Assembly (NCBI RefSeq): GCF_900112645.1
Contig: NZ_FOMO01000007.1
Coordinates: 153,058-217,057 of the forward strand
Source of the DNA: Phytopseudomonas straminea
Lineage (GTDB): Bacteria; Pseudomonadota; Gammaproteobacteria; Pseudomonadales; Pseudomonadaceae
DNA length: 64,000 nt
Direction of reading: 5' to 3'
Both the position numbers and the translations under genes were made by a program. The notes under the pieces are model-generated. The model saw only the letters and a list, made by a program, of their open reading frames with translations. It was not told the origin of the DNA and ran no database searches. This document shows, in pieces, positions 45,264 through 54,237 of this stretch; within the stretch, counting starts at the first letter, position 1; each line of letters begins with the position of its first letter.

Positions 45264-46202
45264 TCAATGACAGAGCCGGTTACGGCCACTGTTCTTGGCC
45301 TTGTACAGGGCCTTGTCGGCCCGGGCGATCAGGCCGGCCAGGCCATCGCGGGCATTCATCTGCGCCAGGCCCAGGGAAATGGTCACACCCGGCTGGGCGC
45401 CCAGCGGTGAATAGAAGGAGCCGATACGCTCCAGGCTCTCACGCAGGCGCTCGGCCACATCGGCGGCCTGCTGCAGCGCCAGCTCGGGCAGCAGCACCAC
45501 GAACTCCTCGCCGCCATAACGCACCAGGCTGTCGCGGGCCCGTAGCTGGCGGCGCAGGGTGTGGGCGACCAGGCACAGCGCGTAGTCACCGGCCAGATGG
45601 CCGTGCTGGTCGTTGTAGTCCTTGAAGTGGTCGACATCGAGCATCAGCAGGCAAAGCGGCTGCTTGTCGATCAGGCAGCGGGCACGCTCGCGCTCGAACA
45701 CGTGCTCCAGCCAGCGGCGGTTGAAGGCGCCGGTGAGTTTGTCGACATTGGCGTTCTGTTCACTGTTGATCAGCTGCCGGTTGCCCTGGCGCACGCGGTC
45801 GCAGAGCACCTTGAGCAGGTTGTGCATCATCTGTGGCGATTGCTGGAAGAGCGAGGTGACCGCGTCGCGGTGCAGGCGCAGTACGCTGCTGGGCTCGTTG
45901 GCCACCACGTAGGCGCTGGGGTGTTCGTTGTCGAGAAAGCTGATCTCGCCGGCGCAGTCGCCCGGCCCCAGGGTGGTGACCGGTTGGTTGTCGAGCGAAC
46001 CCAGGTACACCTTGAGGCTGCCAGTGACGACTATATAAAGGTACTGGTTGCGGTCGAACGGCGAGAGCAGCACTTCGGCCGCCTCCAGCTCGCACGGGCG
46101 GAAGGCATCAAGCAAGCGATTGAGGCTGCCCAGTGCGACATTGTCGAACAGGCGCAGCTGGCGAAGCTGCTGCAGGTCGGTTTGCCAGTGTGCCGCCTTC
46201 AT
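45264..46202 (-). CDS. cNMP-binding domain diguanylate cyclase
   Basis: 312 residues, cytoplasmic. Residues about 15-135 form a cyclic-nucleotide-binding (CAP-like effector) domain, with LGPGDCAGEISFLDNEHPSAYVV as phosphate-binding-cassette-like segment. Residues about 150-312 form a GGDEF domain with GGEEF at 230-234 and the inhibitory RxxD site (RARD, 221-224) five residues upstream. The combination suggests that a cyclic nucleotide or similar ligand tunes c-di-GMP synthesis; the cassette lacks an obvious Arg-Thr/Ser pair typical of high-affinity cAMP sites (it reads S-A-Y). Confidence 0.88.
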   Translation of the reverse strand: MKAAHWQTDLQQLRQLRLFDNVALGSLNRLLDAFRPCELEAAEVLLSPFDRNQYLYIVVTGSLKVYLGSLDNQPVTTLGPGDCAGEISFLDNEHPSAYVVANEPSSVLRLHRDAVTSLFQQSPQMMHNLLKVLCDRVRQGNRQLINSEQNANVDKLTGAFNRRWLEHVFERERARCLIDKQPLCLLMLDVDHFKDYNDQHGHLAGDYALCLVAHTLRRQLRARDSLVRYGGEEFVVLLPELALQQAADVAERLRESLERIGSFYSPLGAQPGVTISLGLAQMNARDGLAGLIARADKALYKAKNSGRNRLCH

Positions 46203-46357
46203 GGCATCAGCATCCTTGCGTGAAACGCTTAACGATCGACATCGCCAACGCTCCCATGGGTCGATGACCGCGTTCGTGATCGACGAACGAGCCTCATTTC
46301 CCAGACAGTATCCGCCGCCAGGCAGGCTGACAATCGTCTTGCGTCGTGCCGACGACC

Positions 46358-46398
46358 GGCGGCGCGGGGACTGTGAAGGGCATCACAGCCGCGCCGCC
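46358..46398 (-). terminator. Long hairpin downstream of the esterase gene
   Basis: GGCGGCGCGG and CTGTGA pair with TCACAG and CCGCGCCGCC around a 6-nt loop, 11 nt after the esterase stop. No U-run follows on the minus strand. Region 46203-46408 otherwise serves as leader of the diguanylate cyclase gene. Confidence 0.5.
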
Positions 46399-46408
46399 AG
46401 AACCCTCT

Positions 46409-47062
46409 TTATAGACGCTCGGCGAGCCAGGCGCCGATATCCCGCACCTCTTGCGGTAACACTTCATGGGCCATGGGGTATTCCTGCCAGGCCACTCTGA
46501 CACCTTGGCTTCGCAGCCAGTCGTGGGCTGCACGACCCATACTCGGCAGTACCACGCCGTCCTGATTGCCGTGCAGACAATAGACTGGAATGTCGCGCTG
46601 GATTTCACTCAATTGCACCTCGTCTGAGAAGGTCGGCGAATAGGTCGAAAGCGCTAGCACGCCGCCCAGCGGACCTTGCCAGCGTAGGAAGGCGGTGTGC
46701 AGCACCACGGCGCCGCCCTGGGAAAAACCAGCCAGAAAGATGCGCGCCGGGTCGATGCCGTCACCGCGCTGTGCCTCGATCAGATCGATGACCTGCTGGG
46801 CCGACTGCTCGAGCTGCTCGCGGTCGATGGCCCTTGCAGGGCTCATGGCCAGAATGTCGTACCAGCTGGGCATCTCCCAGCCACCGTTGATGGTTACCGG
46901 GCGGGTGGGGGCCTGGGGGAGCACGAAGCGGGTGGTGCGCAGCGAGCGTTGCAGAGCCTCGGCGACCGGCTGGAAGTCGAAACGGTCTGCACCCAGACCG
47001 TGCAGCCATATGACACAGGCGTCGGCGGGAAGTGGGGGCTGCAGTATCAATGTGGTATCCAT
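46409..47062 (-). CDS. Alpha/beta-hydrolase carboxylesterase (EstB/YpfH-type)
   Basis: 217 residues. Serine hydrolase of the phospholipase/carboxylesterase family: WLHGLGADRFDF oxyanion region, nucleophile elbow GFSQGGAVVL, later aspartate in HGNQDGVVL and histidine in YPMAHEVLP. Acts on short acyl esters; P. aeruginosa and P. fluorescens homologues are esterases. The ATG at 47060-47062 is preceded by TTGGAG; a TTG four codons earlier also fits but would consume that ribosome site. Confidence 0.9.
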   Translation of the reverse strand: MDTTLILQPPLPADACVIWLHGLGADRFDFQPVAEALQRSLRTTRFVLPQAPTRPVTINGGWEMPSWYDILAMSPARAIDREQLEQSAQQVIDLIEAQRGDGIDPARIFLAGFSQGGAVVLHTAFLRWQGPLGGVLALSTYSPTFSDEVQLSEIQRDIPVYCLHGNQDGVVLPSMGRAAHDWLRSQGVRVAWQEYPMAHEVLPQEVRDIGAWLAERL

Positions 47063-47543
47063 GTGGTGCTCCAATTTGGGGCTAGTGCGTTACTTTGGTG
47101 CGTGACTGTTTTTTGTCACTGTACTGATCCATGAACTAGATGTCGCAAGATTACAACTTTGCCCCCTTGACCTGCCTAACTCGCGGCGAAAAACGGTGGC
47201 TGGTATGGCCTTTGCTATAGAGCATTGGACTGATGTCGTCGGGCCAGTGTGGTAACACCGCGCTGGGCCGCGGAGCAGACGGGGAAAGCCAATTTGATGG
47301 GGTTTCCAAAAGGTTCGTCGGGCGCTGCATGCTCGTCGATATGCAAATTTGCGATCCGTCTCGGGCCCGTTCACCAACGGACTGGTGCAAGCATCGTTGA
47401 CCTGCTCTCGAATGGGTCACGGTACTGGCGCCCAGGTCTGACCACCGGTCTACACTGTTGCTGCCAATAGTGACGACATGCCCCAAAAGGGTACGGCGAT
47501 CAGGCTGAGACTCCAACACAACACAAGAACCGGAGAATGTTCA
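47063..47543 (+). promoter_or_regulatory. 481-nt intergenic region upstream of aapJ
   Basis: No gene is supported. A sigma54-like element, TGGTATGGCCTTTGCT (47201-47216, GG-N10-GC), reads toward aapJ with a long leader. A dyad TCACCA-N6-TGGTGC (47371-47389) lies downstream; its spacing differs from the NtrC consensus. A sigma70-like TACACT (47453-47458) sits nearer the gene. Which promoter is used is unknown. Confidence 0.35.
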
Positions 47544-48572
47544 ATGAAGATGGTTAAAACCACCCTGGCGATGTTGACCGCCGCCGCCGTTCTGGGCGCA
47601 GCAGGCATGGCTCACGCCGGTGCTACCCTGGACGCAGTGAAAAAGAAGGGCTTTGTACAGTGTGGCGTCAGTGACGGCCTGCCGGGTTTCTCGGTGCCGG
47701 ATGCAAAGGGTAACTACCAGGGCATCGACGTCGACATCTGCCGCGGTGTGGCCGCAGCAGTTCTGGGCGACGCCAGCAAGGTCAAATACAGCCCGCTGAC
47801 CGCCAAAGAGCGTTTCACCGCCATTCAGTCCGGCGAAGTCGACGTCCTGTCGCGCAACACCACCTGGACCAGCTCCCGCGACGGCGGCATGGGCCTGGTG
47901 TTCACCGGCGTGACCTACTACGACGGCATCGGCTTCCTGGTGAACAAGAAGCTGGGCGTTGCCAGCGCCAAGGAACTGGATGGCGCGACCATCTGTATCC
48001 AGGCAGGCACCACCACCGAGCTGAACGTCTCCGACTACTTCCGTTCGAACGGCCTGAAATACACCCCGATCACCTTCGACACCTCCGACGAGAGCGCCAA
48101 GTCGCTGGAAGCCGGCCGTTGCGACGTGCTGACCTCCGACCAGTCGCAGCTGTACGCACAGCGCATCAAGCTGGGCTCCCCGGATGACTGGGTTGTATTG
48201 CCGGAAGTGATCTCCAAGGAGCCGCTGGGCCCGCTGGTTCGTCGTGGCGACGAAGACTGGATGGCTATCGTCAAGTGGACCCTGTTCGCCATGCTCAACG
48301 CCGAAGAGCTGGGTGTCGACTCCAAGAACGTCGAAGCCCTGGCCAAGGAAACCAAGAACCCTGACGTTGCCCGTATGCTGGGTGCCGACGGTGAGTACGG
48401 TAAAGACCTGAAGCTGCCGAAAGACTGGGTCGTCCAGATCGTCAAGCAGGTCGGTAACTACGGCGAAGTGTTCGAGCGCAACATCGGCAAGGGCAGCGAG
48501 CTGAAAATCGAGCGTGGCCTCAACGCTCTGTGGAACAAAGGCGGTCTGCACTACGCTCCTCCAGTGCGTTGA
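47544..48572 (+). CDS. aapJ: General L-amino acid ABC transporter, periplasmic binding protein AapJ
   Basis: 342 residues with a Sec signal peptide (cleavage after MAHA, near residue 25). Family 3 solute-binding protein: starts FVQCGVSDGLPGFSVPD, contains the DVDICRGVAAAVLGD and SGEVDVLSRNTTWT ligand-site segments. Delivers a broad set of L-amino acids to AapQMP. The ATG at 47544 with CGGAGAA upstream leaves an intact signal peptide; a longer start would not. Followed by a perfect palindrome before aapQ. Confidence 0.94.
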   Translation: MKMVKTTLAMLTAAAVLGAAGMAHAGATLDAVKKKGFVQCGVSDGLPGFSVPDAKGNYQGIDVDICRGVAAAVLGDASKVKYSPLTAKERFTAIQSGEVDVLSRNTTWTSSRDGGMGLVFTGVTYYDGIGFLVNKKLGVASAKELDGATICIQAGTTTELNVSDYFRSNGLKYTPITFDTSDESAKSLEAGRCDVLTSDQSQLYAQRIKLGSPDDWVVLPEVISKEPLGPLVRRGDEDWMAIVKWTLFAMLNAEELGVDSKNVEALAKETKNPDVARMLGADGEYGKDLKLPKDWVVQIVKQVGNYGEVFERNIGKGSELKIERGLNALWNKGGLHYAPPVR

Positions 48573-48580
48573 TTGACCTG

Positions 48581-48610
48581 TCGCCCGGCAGTGCACTGCC
48601 GGGCGATTTT
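48581..48610 (+). terminator. Perfect 26-bp palindrome between aapJ and aapQ (partial terminator)
   Basis: TCGCCCGGCAG-TGCA-CTGCCGGGCGA followed by TTTT, 8 nt after the aapJ stop. Such a structure inside a binding-protein operon usually protects the upstream message and reduces read-through, keeping binding protein in excess over the permease. Confidence 0.7.
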
Positions 48611-48636
48611 CGTTCCGTTATACCTGGGGCATTCCC

Positions 48637-49803
48637 ATGCAGAAAAACATTGGCGCACCGCAGGGGTTCTCCCTTAGCGATCCACGTGTGCGTGCCTGGC
48701 TATTCCAGATCATTACCGTTGTGGCCGTGGTCGCAATGGGCTGGTTCTTGTTCAGCAATACACAGACCAACCTGCAACACCGGGGTATCACCTCGGGTTT
48801 CGACTTCCTCGAGCGCAGTGCCGGCTTCGGCATCGCCCAACACCTGATCAGCTACACCGAAGCGGACAGCTATGCCCGCGTCTTCGTCATCGGCCTGCTC
48901 AACACCCTGCTGGTTTCGTTCATCGGCATCGTGCTGGCCACCATCCTCGGCTTCATCATCGGTGTCGCGCGCCTGTCGCCGAACTGGATGATCAACAAGC
49001 TGGCGACCGTCTACATCGAAGTCTTCCGCAACATTCCACCGTTGCTGCAGATTCTCTTCTGGTACTTCGCCGTGCTGCTGCCGCTGCCCGGCCCGCGTGC
49101 CAGCATCAACCTGGGCGACAGCTTCTTCCTCAGCAACCGCGGTCTGAACATGCCGGCAGCCGAGGCGACCGGTGCATTCTGGCCATTCGTGGTCGGCGTG
49201 GTCGTTACCATCGTGGCCATCGTGATGATGACCCGCTGGGCCAACAAGCGCTTCGAAGCCACCGGCCAGCCGTTCCACAAGTTCTGGGTCGGCCTGGGCA
49301 TGGCTATCGTCATCCCCACCCTGGTTGCGCTGATCTTCGGCAGCCCGCTGCACTGGACGGTGCCGGAGCTCAAAGGCTTCAACTTCGTCGGCGGCTGGGT
49401 GATGATTCCCGAACTGCTGGCGCTGACTGTCTACACTGCCGCCTTCATCGCCGAAAACGTGCGTTCCGGGATCAACTCGGTCAGCCACGGCCAGACCGAA
49501 GCTGCCCGCTCCCTGGGCCTGCGCCCAGGCCCGACGCTGCGCAAAGTGATCATCCCGCAAGCCATGCGCGTGATCATTCCGCCGCTGACTAGCCAGTACC
49601 TGAACCTGGCGAAGAACTCGTCCCTGGCCGCAGGTATCGGCTACCCGGACATGGTGTCGCTGTTTGCCGGTACCGTACTCAACCAGACAGGCCAGGCCAT
49701 CGAGGTGATCGCCATCACCATGAGCGTCTACCTGGCGATCAGTATCAGCATTTCCCTGCTGATGAACTGGTACAACAAGCGCATCGCGCTGATCGAGCGG
49801 TGA
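48637..49803 (+). CDS. aapQ: Amino acid ABC transporter permease AapQ
   Basis: 388-residue inner-membrane permease of the His/Glu/Gln/Arg family, with an N-terminal hydrophobic hairpin and a large inserted segment (about residues 140-230) typical of Aap permeases. The EAA loop that docks the ATPase is readable: GQTEAARSLGLRPGPTLRKVIIPQAMRVIIPP. The C-terminal part has the LAKNSSLAAGIGYPD motif. aapM starts 12 nt after its stop. Confidence 0.94.
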   Translation: MQKNIGAPQGFSLSDPRVRAWLFQIITVVAVVAMGWFLFSNTQTNLQHRGITSGFDFLERSAGFGIAQHLISYTEADSYARVFVIGLLNTLLVSFIGIVLATILGFIIGVARLSPNWMINKLATVYIEVFRNIPPLLQILFWYFAVLLPLPGPRASINLGDSFFLSNRGLNMPAAEATGAFWPFVVGVVVTIVAIVMMTRWANKRFEATGQPFHKFWVGLGMAIVIPTLVALIFGSPLHWTVPELKGFNFVGGWVMIPELLALTVYTAAFIAENVRSGINSVSHGQTEAARSLGLRPGPTLRKVIIPQAMRVIIPPLTSQYLNLAKNSSLAAGIGYPDMVSLFAGTVLNQTGQAIEVIAITMSVYLAISISISLLMNWYNKRIALIER

Positions 49804-49815
49804 GGACCTAGCGCA

Positions 49816-50913
49816 ATGAGCACTCATACTTTCAAACCGGATCTGCCGCCACCCAGCGCCAGCGTTGGCGCGGTCGCCTGGATGCGCAGCAATCTGTTCT
49901 CCAGCTGGCTCAACACGCTGCTGACCCTGTTCGCGATCTACCTCGTCTGGCTGATGGTGCCGCCGCTGCTCAAGTGGGCGATCTTCGACGCCAACTGGGT
50001 CGGCACCACCCGAGCCGACTGCACTAAGGAGGGCGCCTGCTGGGTGTTTATCCAGTCGCGCTTCAGCCAGTTCATGTACGGCTTCTACCCCAGCGAACTG
50101 CGCTGGCGCGTGGACCTGACCGCCGTGCTGGCTATCGTTGGCGCCGCGCCGCTGTTCATCTCCAAGTTCCCGCGCAAGGCTGTCTACGGCATCGCCTTCC
50201 TGGTTATCTACCCGATCGTTGCCTGGTGCCTGCTGCACGGTGGTGTGTTCGGCCTGGATACCGTGCCGACAAGCCGTTGGGGCGGCCTGATGCTGACCCT
50301 GGTGATCGCTGCCGTCGGCATCGCCGGTGCGTTGCCGCTGGGTATCCTGCTGGCGCTGGGGCGTCGTTCCAACCTGCCGGCGGTGAAGGTGGTCTGCGTG
50401 ACCTTCATCGAGTTCTGGCGTGGTGTGCCGCTGATCACCGTGCTGTTCATGTCCTCGGTGATGCTGCCGCTGTTCCTGCCCGAAGGCATGAGCTTCGACA
50501 AGCTGATGCGTGCGCTGATCGGCGTCATCCTGTTCCAGTCGGCCTATATCGCCGAAGTGGTACGCGGTGGCCTGCAGGCGATTCCCAAGGGGCAATACGA
50601 AGCGGCCGGCGCCATGGGCCTGGGCTACTGGCGGATGATGGGTCTGGTGATCCTGCCGCAAGCGCTCAAGCTTGTGATCCCGGGTATCGTCAACACCTTC
50701 ATCGCCCTGTTCAAGGACACTAGCCTGGTGATCATCATCGGCCTGTTCGACCTGCTCAACAGCGTCAAACAGGCGGCTGCCGACCCGGCGTGGCTGGGTA
50801 TGGCGACCGAGGGCTATGTGTTCGCCGCCCTGATTTTCTGGATTTTCTGTTTCGGTATGTCCCGCTATTCCCTCCATCTGGAGCGGAAGCTGGACACTGG
50901 CCACAAGCGTTAG
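49816..50913 (+). CDS. aapM: Amino acid ABC transporter permease AapM
   Basis: 365-residue second permease of the heterodimer. About eight membrane segments, with a periplasmic insert holding two cysteines (TRADCTKEGACWVF). EAA loop: GQYEAAGAMGLGYWRMMGLVILPQALKLVIPG. Start follows TGAGGACCTAGCGC. aapP starts 11 nt downstream. Confidence 0.94.
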   Translation: MSTHTFKPDLPPPSASVGAVAWMRSNLFSSWLNTLLTLFAIYLVWLMVPPLLKWAIFDANWVGTTRADCTKEGACWVFIQSRFSQFMYGFYPSELRWRVDLTAVLAIVGAAPLFISKFPRKAVYGIAFLVIYPIVAWCLLHGGVFGLDTVPTSRWGGLMLTLVIAAVGIAGALPLGILLALGRRSNLPAVKVVCVTFIEFWRGVPLITVLFMSSVMLPLFLPEGMSFDKLMRALIGVILFQSAYIAEVVRGGLQAIPKGQYEAAGAMGLGYWRMMGLVILPQALKLVIPGIVNTFIALFKDTSLVIIIGLFDLLNSVKQAAADPAWLGMATEGYVFAALIFWIFCFGMSRYSLHLERKLDTGHKR

Positions 50914-50924
50914 GAGTCACTTAG

Positions 50925-51686
50925 ATGAGCGAAGCAAACAAGCAACCCAGCGCTGAGCCGATTATTCAGCTGCAGGGCGTGAACAAGTGGTACGGCCAGT
51001 TCCACGTTCTCAAGGACATCAACCTGGATGTGCGTCAGGGCGAGCGTATCGTGCTGTGCGGCCCGTCGGGTTCGGGCAAGTCGACCACCATCCGCTGCAT
51101 CAACCGCCTGGAAGAACACCAGGCCGGTCGCATCGTGGTCGATGGCACCGAGCTGACCCGTGATCTGAAGGACATCGAGACCGTGCGCCGCGAAGTGGGC
51201 ATGGTGTTCCAGCACTTCAACCTGTTCCCGCACCTGACCGTGCTGCAGAACTGCATCCTGGCGCCGATGTGGGTTCGCAAGATGCCCAAGCGCAAGGCCG
51301 AGGAAATCGCCATGCACTACCTGGAGCGCGTACGCATTCCAGAGCAGGCCCACAAGTACCCGGGTCAGCTGTCCGGTGGTCAGCAGCAGCGTGTGGCCAT
51401 CGCCCGCGCCCTGTGCATGAAGCCCAAGATCATGCTGTTTGACGAGCCGACGTCGGCACTCGACCCGGAAATGGTCAAGGAAGTACTCGACACCATGATC
51501 GGTCTGGCTCAGGACGGCATGACCATGCTCTGCGTAACCCACGAAATGGGCTTCGCCCGCACCGTGGCCGACCGCGTGATTTTCATGGACAAGGGTGAGA
51601 TCGTCGAACAGGCCGAGCCGAACGCCTTCTTCGACAACCCGCAGAACGAGCGTACCAAGCTGTTCCTGGGGCAGATCCTGCACTGA
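50925..51686 (+). CDS. aapP: Amino acid ABC transporter ATP-binding protein AapP
   Basis: 253 residues. Walker A GPSGSGKST, signature LSGGQQQRVAIARAL, Walker B MLFDEPTSALDPE and the switch histidine in CVTHEMGF. Energises AapJQM uptake. Start follows TTAGGAGTCACTT. Last gene of aapJQMP, ending in a clear terminator. Confidence 0.96.
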   Translation: MSEANKQPSAEPIIQLQGVNKWYGQFHVLKDINLDVRQGERIVLCGPSGSGKSTTIRCINRLEEHQAGRIVVDGTELTRDLKDIETVRREVGMVFQHFNLFPHLTVLQNCILAPMWVRKMPKRKAEEIAMHYLERVRIPEQAHKYPGQLSGGQQQRVAIARALCMKPKIMLFDEPTSALDPEMVKEVLDTMIGLAQDGMTMLCVTHEMGFARTVADRVIFMDKGEIVEQAEPNAFFDNPQNERTKLFLGQILH

Positions 51687-51745
51687 GAACGGGCGGGCAG
51701 GGCGCGGGCATTTGTCTGCGCAATGACCGAAACGCCGATGAAAGA

Positions 51746-51775
51746 ACGCCGGGGCATCAGCCCCGGCGTTTTTTT
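51746..51775 (+). terminator. Intrinsic terminator of aapJQMP
   Basis: ACGCCGGGGC-ATCA-GCCCCGGCGT with a following T run (51769-51775), 60 nt after the aapP stop. Confidence 0.92.
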
Positions 51776-51814
51776 ATGGGTGAGAAGCAGGTTTTGCTTG
51801 TTGGCTCCTGAGCC

Positions 51815-52711
51815 TCACGATTTGTCCTGGGGCTTCAGATAGCTGGTGATGATCGCCGAGAAATCCAGCCCGCCGTGCCCGTCGCTACTGAAGCGTTGAT
51901 AGAGCTGTTGAGCGAGGGCGCCGAGTATCACCGGCTGTTTGATCTGCCGCGCCGCCTCGGTGGCCAGGCCCAGGTCCTTGAGCATCAGGTCGGTGCCGAA
52001 GCCGCCGCTGTAACCCCGCGAGGCCGGCACGTTGTCGAGCACGCCGGGGTAGGGGTTGTTGGTGTCCGAGCTCCAGCAGCGCCCGCTGGAGGTATTGATG
52101 ATGTTCGCCAGTACCTTGGCGTCGATGCCCAGTGACACCCCCAGCGCCATCGCTTCGGCGACGCCGATCATGGAAATGCCGAGGAGCATGTTGTTGGCCA
52201 CCTTGGCCACCTGTCCGTTACTGCTGCCGCCACAGTGCACGATGTTGCGGCCCATGGCTGCGAGGATCGGCTGGGCCTTGGCGAAGTCCGTCTCGGCGCC
52301 GCCGACCATGAAGGTCAGGGTGCCGGCAGCCGCGCCACCCGTGCCGCCAGACACCGGCGCATCGAGCATCGGGTTACCGTGGGCAACCGCTGCCTCGGCG
52401 ACCTCCCGTGCAGACAGCGGGTCGATGGTCGAGGAGTCGATCAGCAGCACCCCGGGCTTCACGTTGGCCAGCAGGCCGTCATCGCCGAGGTAGACCGCTT
52501 TCACATGGGCCGAGGCCGGCAGCATGGTGATGACGATCTCGGCATCCTGCAGCACGCCGCTGGCGCTGTCGGCACCCTTGGCACCTGCGTCCACCAGGGC
52601 CGCGACGGCGCCGGTAGACAGGTCGAAGACGCGCAACGCATGGCCTGCCTTGAGCAGGTTGTGGGCCATGGGTGCGCCCATGTTGCCCAGGCCGATGAAT
52701 CCGATATTCAT
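51815..52711 (-). CDS. mmsB: 3-hydroxyisobutyrate dehydrogenase
   Basis: 298 residues. NAD-dependent oxidation of 3-hydroxyisobutyrate to methylmalonate semialdehyde in valine catabolism. N-terminal GFIGLGNMGAPMAHNLLKAGH (Rossmann and family signature), DAPVSGGTGGAAAGTLTFMVGG substrate block, and catalytic lysine in GQVAKVANNMLLG. It starts 10 nt downstream of the mmsA stop, so the two are cotranscribed. Confidence 0.94.
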   Translation of the reverse strand: MNIGFIGLGNMGAPMAHNLLKAGHALRVFDLSTGAVAALVDAGAKGADSASGVLQDAEIVITMLPASAHVKAVYLGDDGLLANVKPGVLLIDSSTIDPLSAREVAEAAVAHGNPMLDAPVSGGTGGAAAGTLTFMVGGAETDFAKAQPILAAMGRNIVHCGGSSNGQVAKVANNMLLGISMIGVAEAMALGVSLGIDAKVLANIINTSSGRCWSSDTNNPYPGVLDNVPASRGYSGGFGTDLMLKDLGLATEAARQIKQPVILGALAQQLYQRFSSDGHGGLDFSAIITSYLKPQDKS

Positions 52712-52721
52712 GGTCGTCGCC

Positions 52722-54218
52722 TCACTTCAGGGTGATGGTGGTGTTTACTGCGCCGCCGACATCGCTCTCGTCGAACCAGCGCTGGGTCACGGTTTTGGTC
52801 TGGGTATAGAACTGCACCACCTGCTTGCCGTACGGGCCCAAGTCGCCGAGCTTGGACGCCCGCGAACCGGTGAAGGAAAACATCGGCACCGGCACTGGAA
52901 TCGGCACGTTGATGCCTACCTGGCCAACGTCGATCTCCTCCTGGAAGTGCCGGGCGGCGGCGCCGGAGCGGGTGAAGATCGCCGTGCCGTTGCCATTGGG
53001 GTTGGCATTGATCAGCGCGATGGCCTCATCCAGGGTTGCGGCGTGCATCACGCACAGCACCGGGCCGAAGATTTCCTCTCGGTAGATGCTCATCTGCGGC
53101 GTTACCGCGTCGAAGATGGTCGGGCCGACGAAGTTGCCGCGCTCGAAGCCCGTCACTGCCGGGTTACGGCCGTCGAGCACCAGGCGCGCGCCTTCGCTGG
53201 CGCCGCGTTCGATCAGGCTGCTGACCCGGTCCAGCGCCGCGCAGGAAATCAGCGGGCCGACATCGGTGCCGTTTTCCACACCGCTGCCGACCTTGAGCGA
53301 TTCGGCCTTGGCCACCAGGTCCGGCAGCCAGCCCTGGGCTTCACCGACCAGAATCACCACCGACAGGGCCATGCAGCGTTGCCCGGCGGCGCCGAATGCG
53401 GCGCCGGCGAGGTTGTTGAGGGTCTGTTCCTTGTGCGCATCGGGCAGCACGATGGCGTGGTTCTTGGCGCCCATCATGCACTGCACGCGCTTGCCGGCCT
53501 GGCTGGCGCGGTTGTAGACGTGGGTGCCGACGCGGGTCGAGCCGACGAAGGACACCGCCTTGATGTCCGGGTGATCGCAGATCGCGTTCACTGCGTCCTC
53601 GGCGCCGTGCACCACGTTGAGCACGCCCGGCGGCACCCCGGCTTCCAGGGCCAGTTCGCACAGGCGCATGGTCACCATCGGGTCCTGCTCGGAGGGCTTG
53701 AGCACGAAGGTGTTACCGGTGGCGATGGCCATCGGGAACATCCACAGCGGGATCATCGCCGGGAAGTTGAACGGGGTGATGCCGGCGCACACGCCCAACG
53801 GCTGCAGCAGGGTGTAGGTATCGACGCCGCCGGCCACGTTGTTGGCCAGCTCGCCGAGTTGCAGGTTACCGATGCCAGCGGCGTGTTCGACCACTTCCAG
53901 GCCGCGGAACACGTCGCCCTCGGCGTCGGCGAGGGTCTTGCCCTGTTCTGCGGTGAGAATGGCCGCCAGCTCTTTCATGTTTTCGCGGATCAGTTGCTGG
54001 TACTTGAGGAAGATCCGCGCGCGGGCGCCGACCGGCGTCTTGCGCCAGGTCTTGAAGGCCTGGCTGGCGCTGGCCACCGCGGCGTCGATCTCCTCGGCGG
54101 TGGCCAGGGGCACCCGAGCCAGCACTTCCTGGGTGGCCGGGTTGATGACGTCGCGCCACTGCTGGGTGCGTGACTCGACGAATTCGCCGTTGATGAGCAG
54201 TTTCACGGTATCGGTCAT
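52722..54218 (-). CDS. mmsA: CoA-acylating methylmalonate-semialdehyde dehydrogenase
   Basis: 498 residues. Converts methylmalonate or malonate semialdehyde to propionyl- or acetyl-CoA, in valine, inositol or beta-alanine degradation. Family features: TPFNFPAMIPLWMFPMAIATGNTFVLKPSEQDP, SFVGSTRVG and the nucleophile in GAAGQRCMAL. It lacks the usual glutamate general base of other aldehyde dehydrogenases, as is normal for CoA-acylating members. Starts 19 nt downstream of the transporter stop; likely one transcript transporter-mmsA-mmsB. Confidence 0.94.
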   Translation of the reverse strand: MTDTVKLLINGEFVESRTQQWRDVINPATQEVLARVPLATAEEIDAAVASASQAFKTWRKTPVGARARIFLKYQQLIRENMKELAAILTAEQGKTLADAEGDVFRGLEVVEHAAGIGNLQLGELANNVAGGVDTYTLLQPLGVCAGITPFNFPAMIPLWMFPMAIATGNTFVLKPSEQDPMVTMRLCELALEAGVPPGVLNVVHGAEDAVNAICDHPDIKAVSFVGSTRVGTHVYNRASQAGKRVQCMMGAKNHAIVLPDAHKEQTLNNLAGAAFGAAGQRCMALSVVILVGEAQGWLPDLVAKAESLKVGSGVENGTDVGPLISCAALDRVSSLIERGASEGARLVLDGRNPAVTGFERGNFVGPTIFDAVTPQMSIYREEIFGPVLCVMHAATLDEAIALINANPNGNGTAIFTRSGAAARHFQEEIDVGQVGINVPIPVPVPMFSFTGSRASKLGDLGPYGKQVVQFYTQTKTVTQRWFDESDVGGAVNTTITLK

Positions 54219-54237
54219 GGTTCAGTCCTTTCTTCAA

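Noticed and set aside
47371..47389. NtrC site (TCACCA ... TGGTGC)
   Set aside because: Spacer is 6 nt between the hexamers where the NtrC consensus has 3; also lies downstream of the sigma54-like element.
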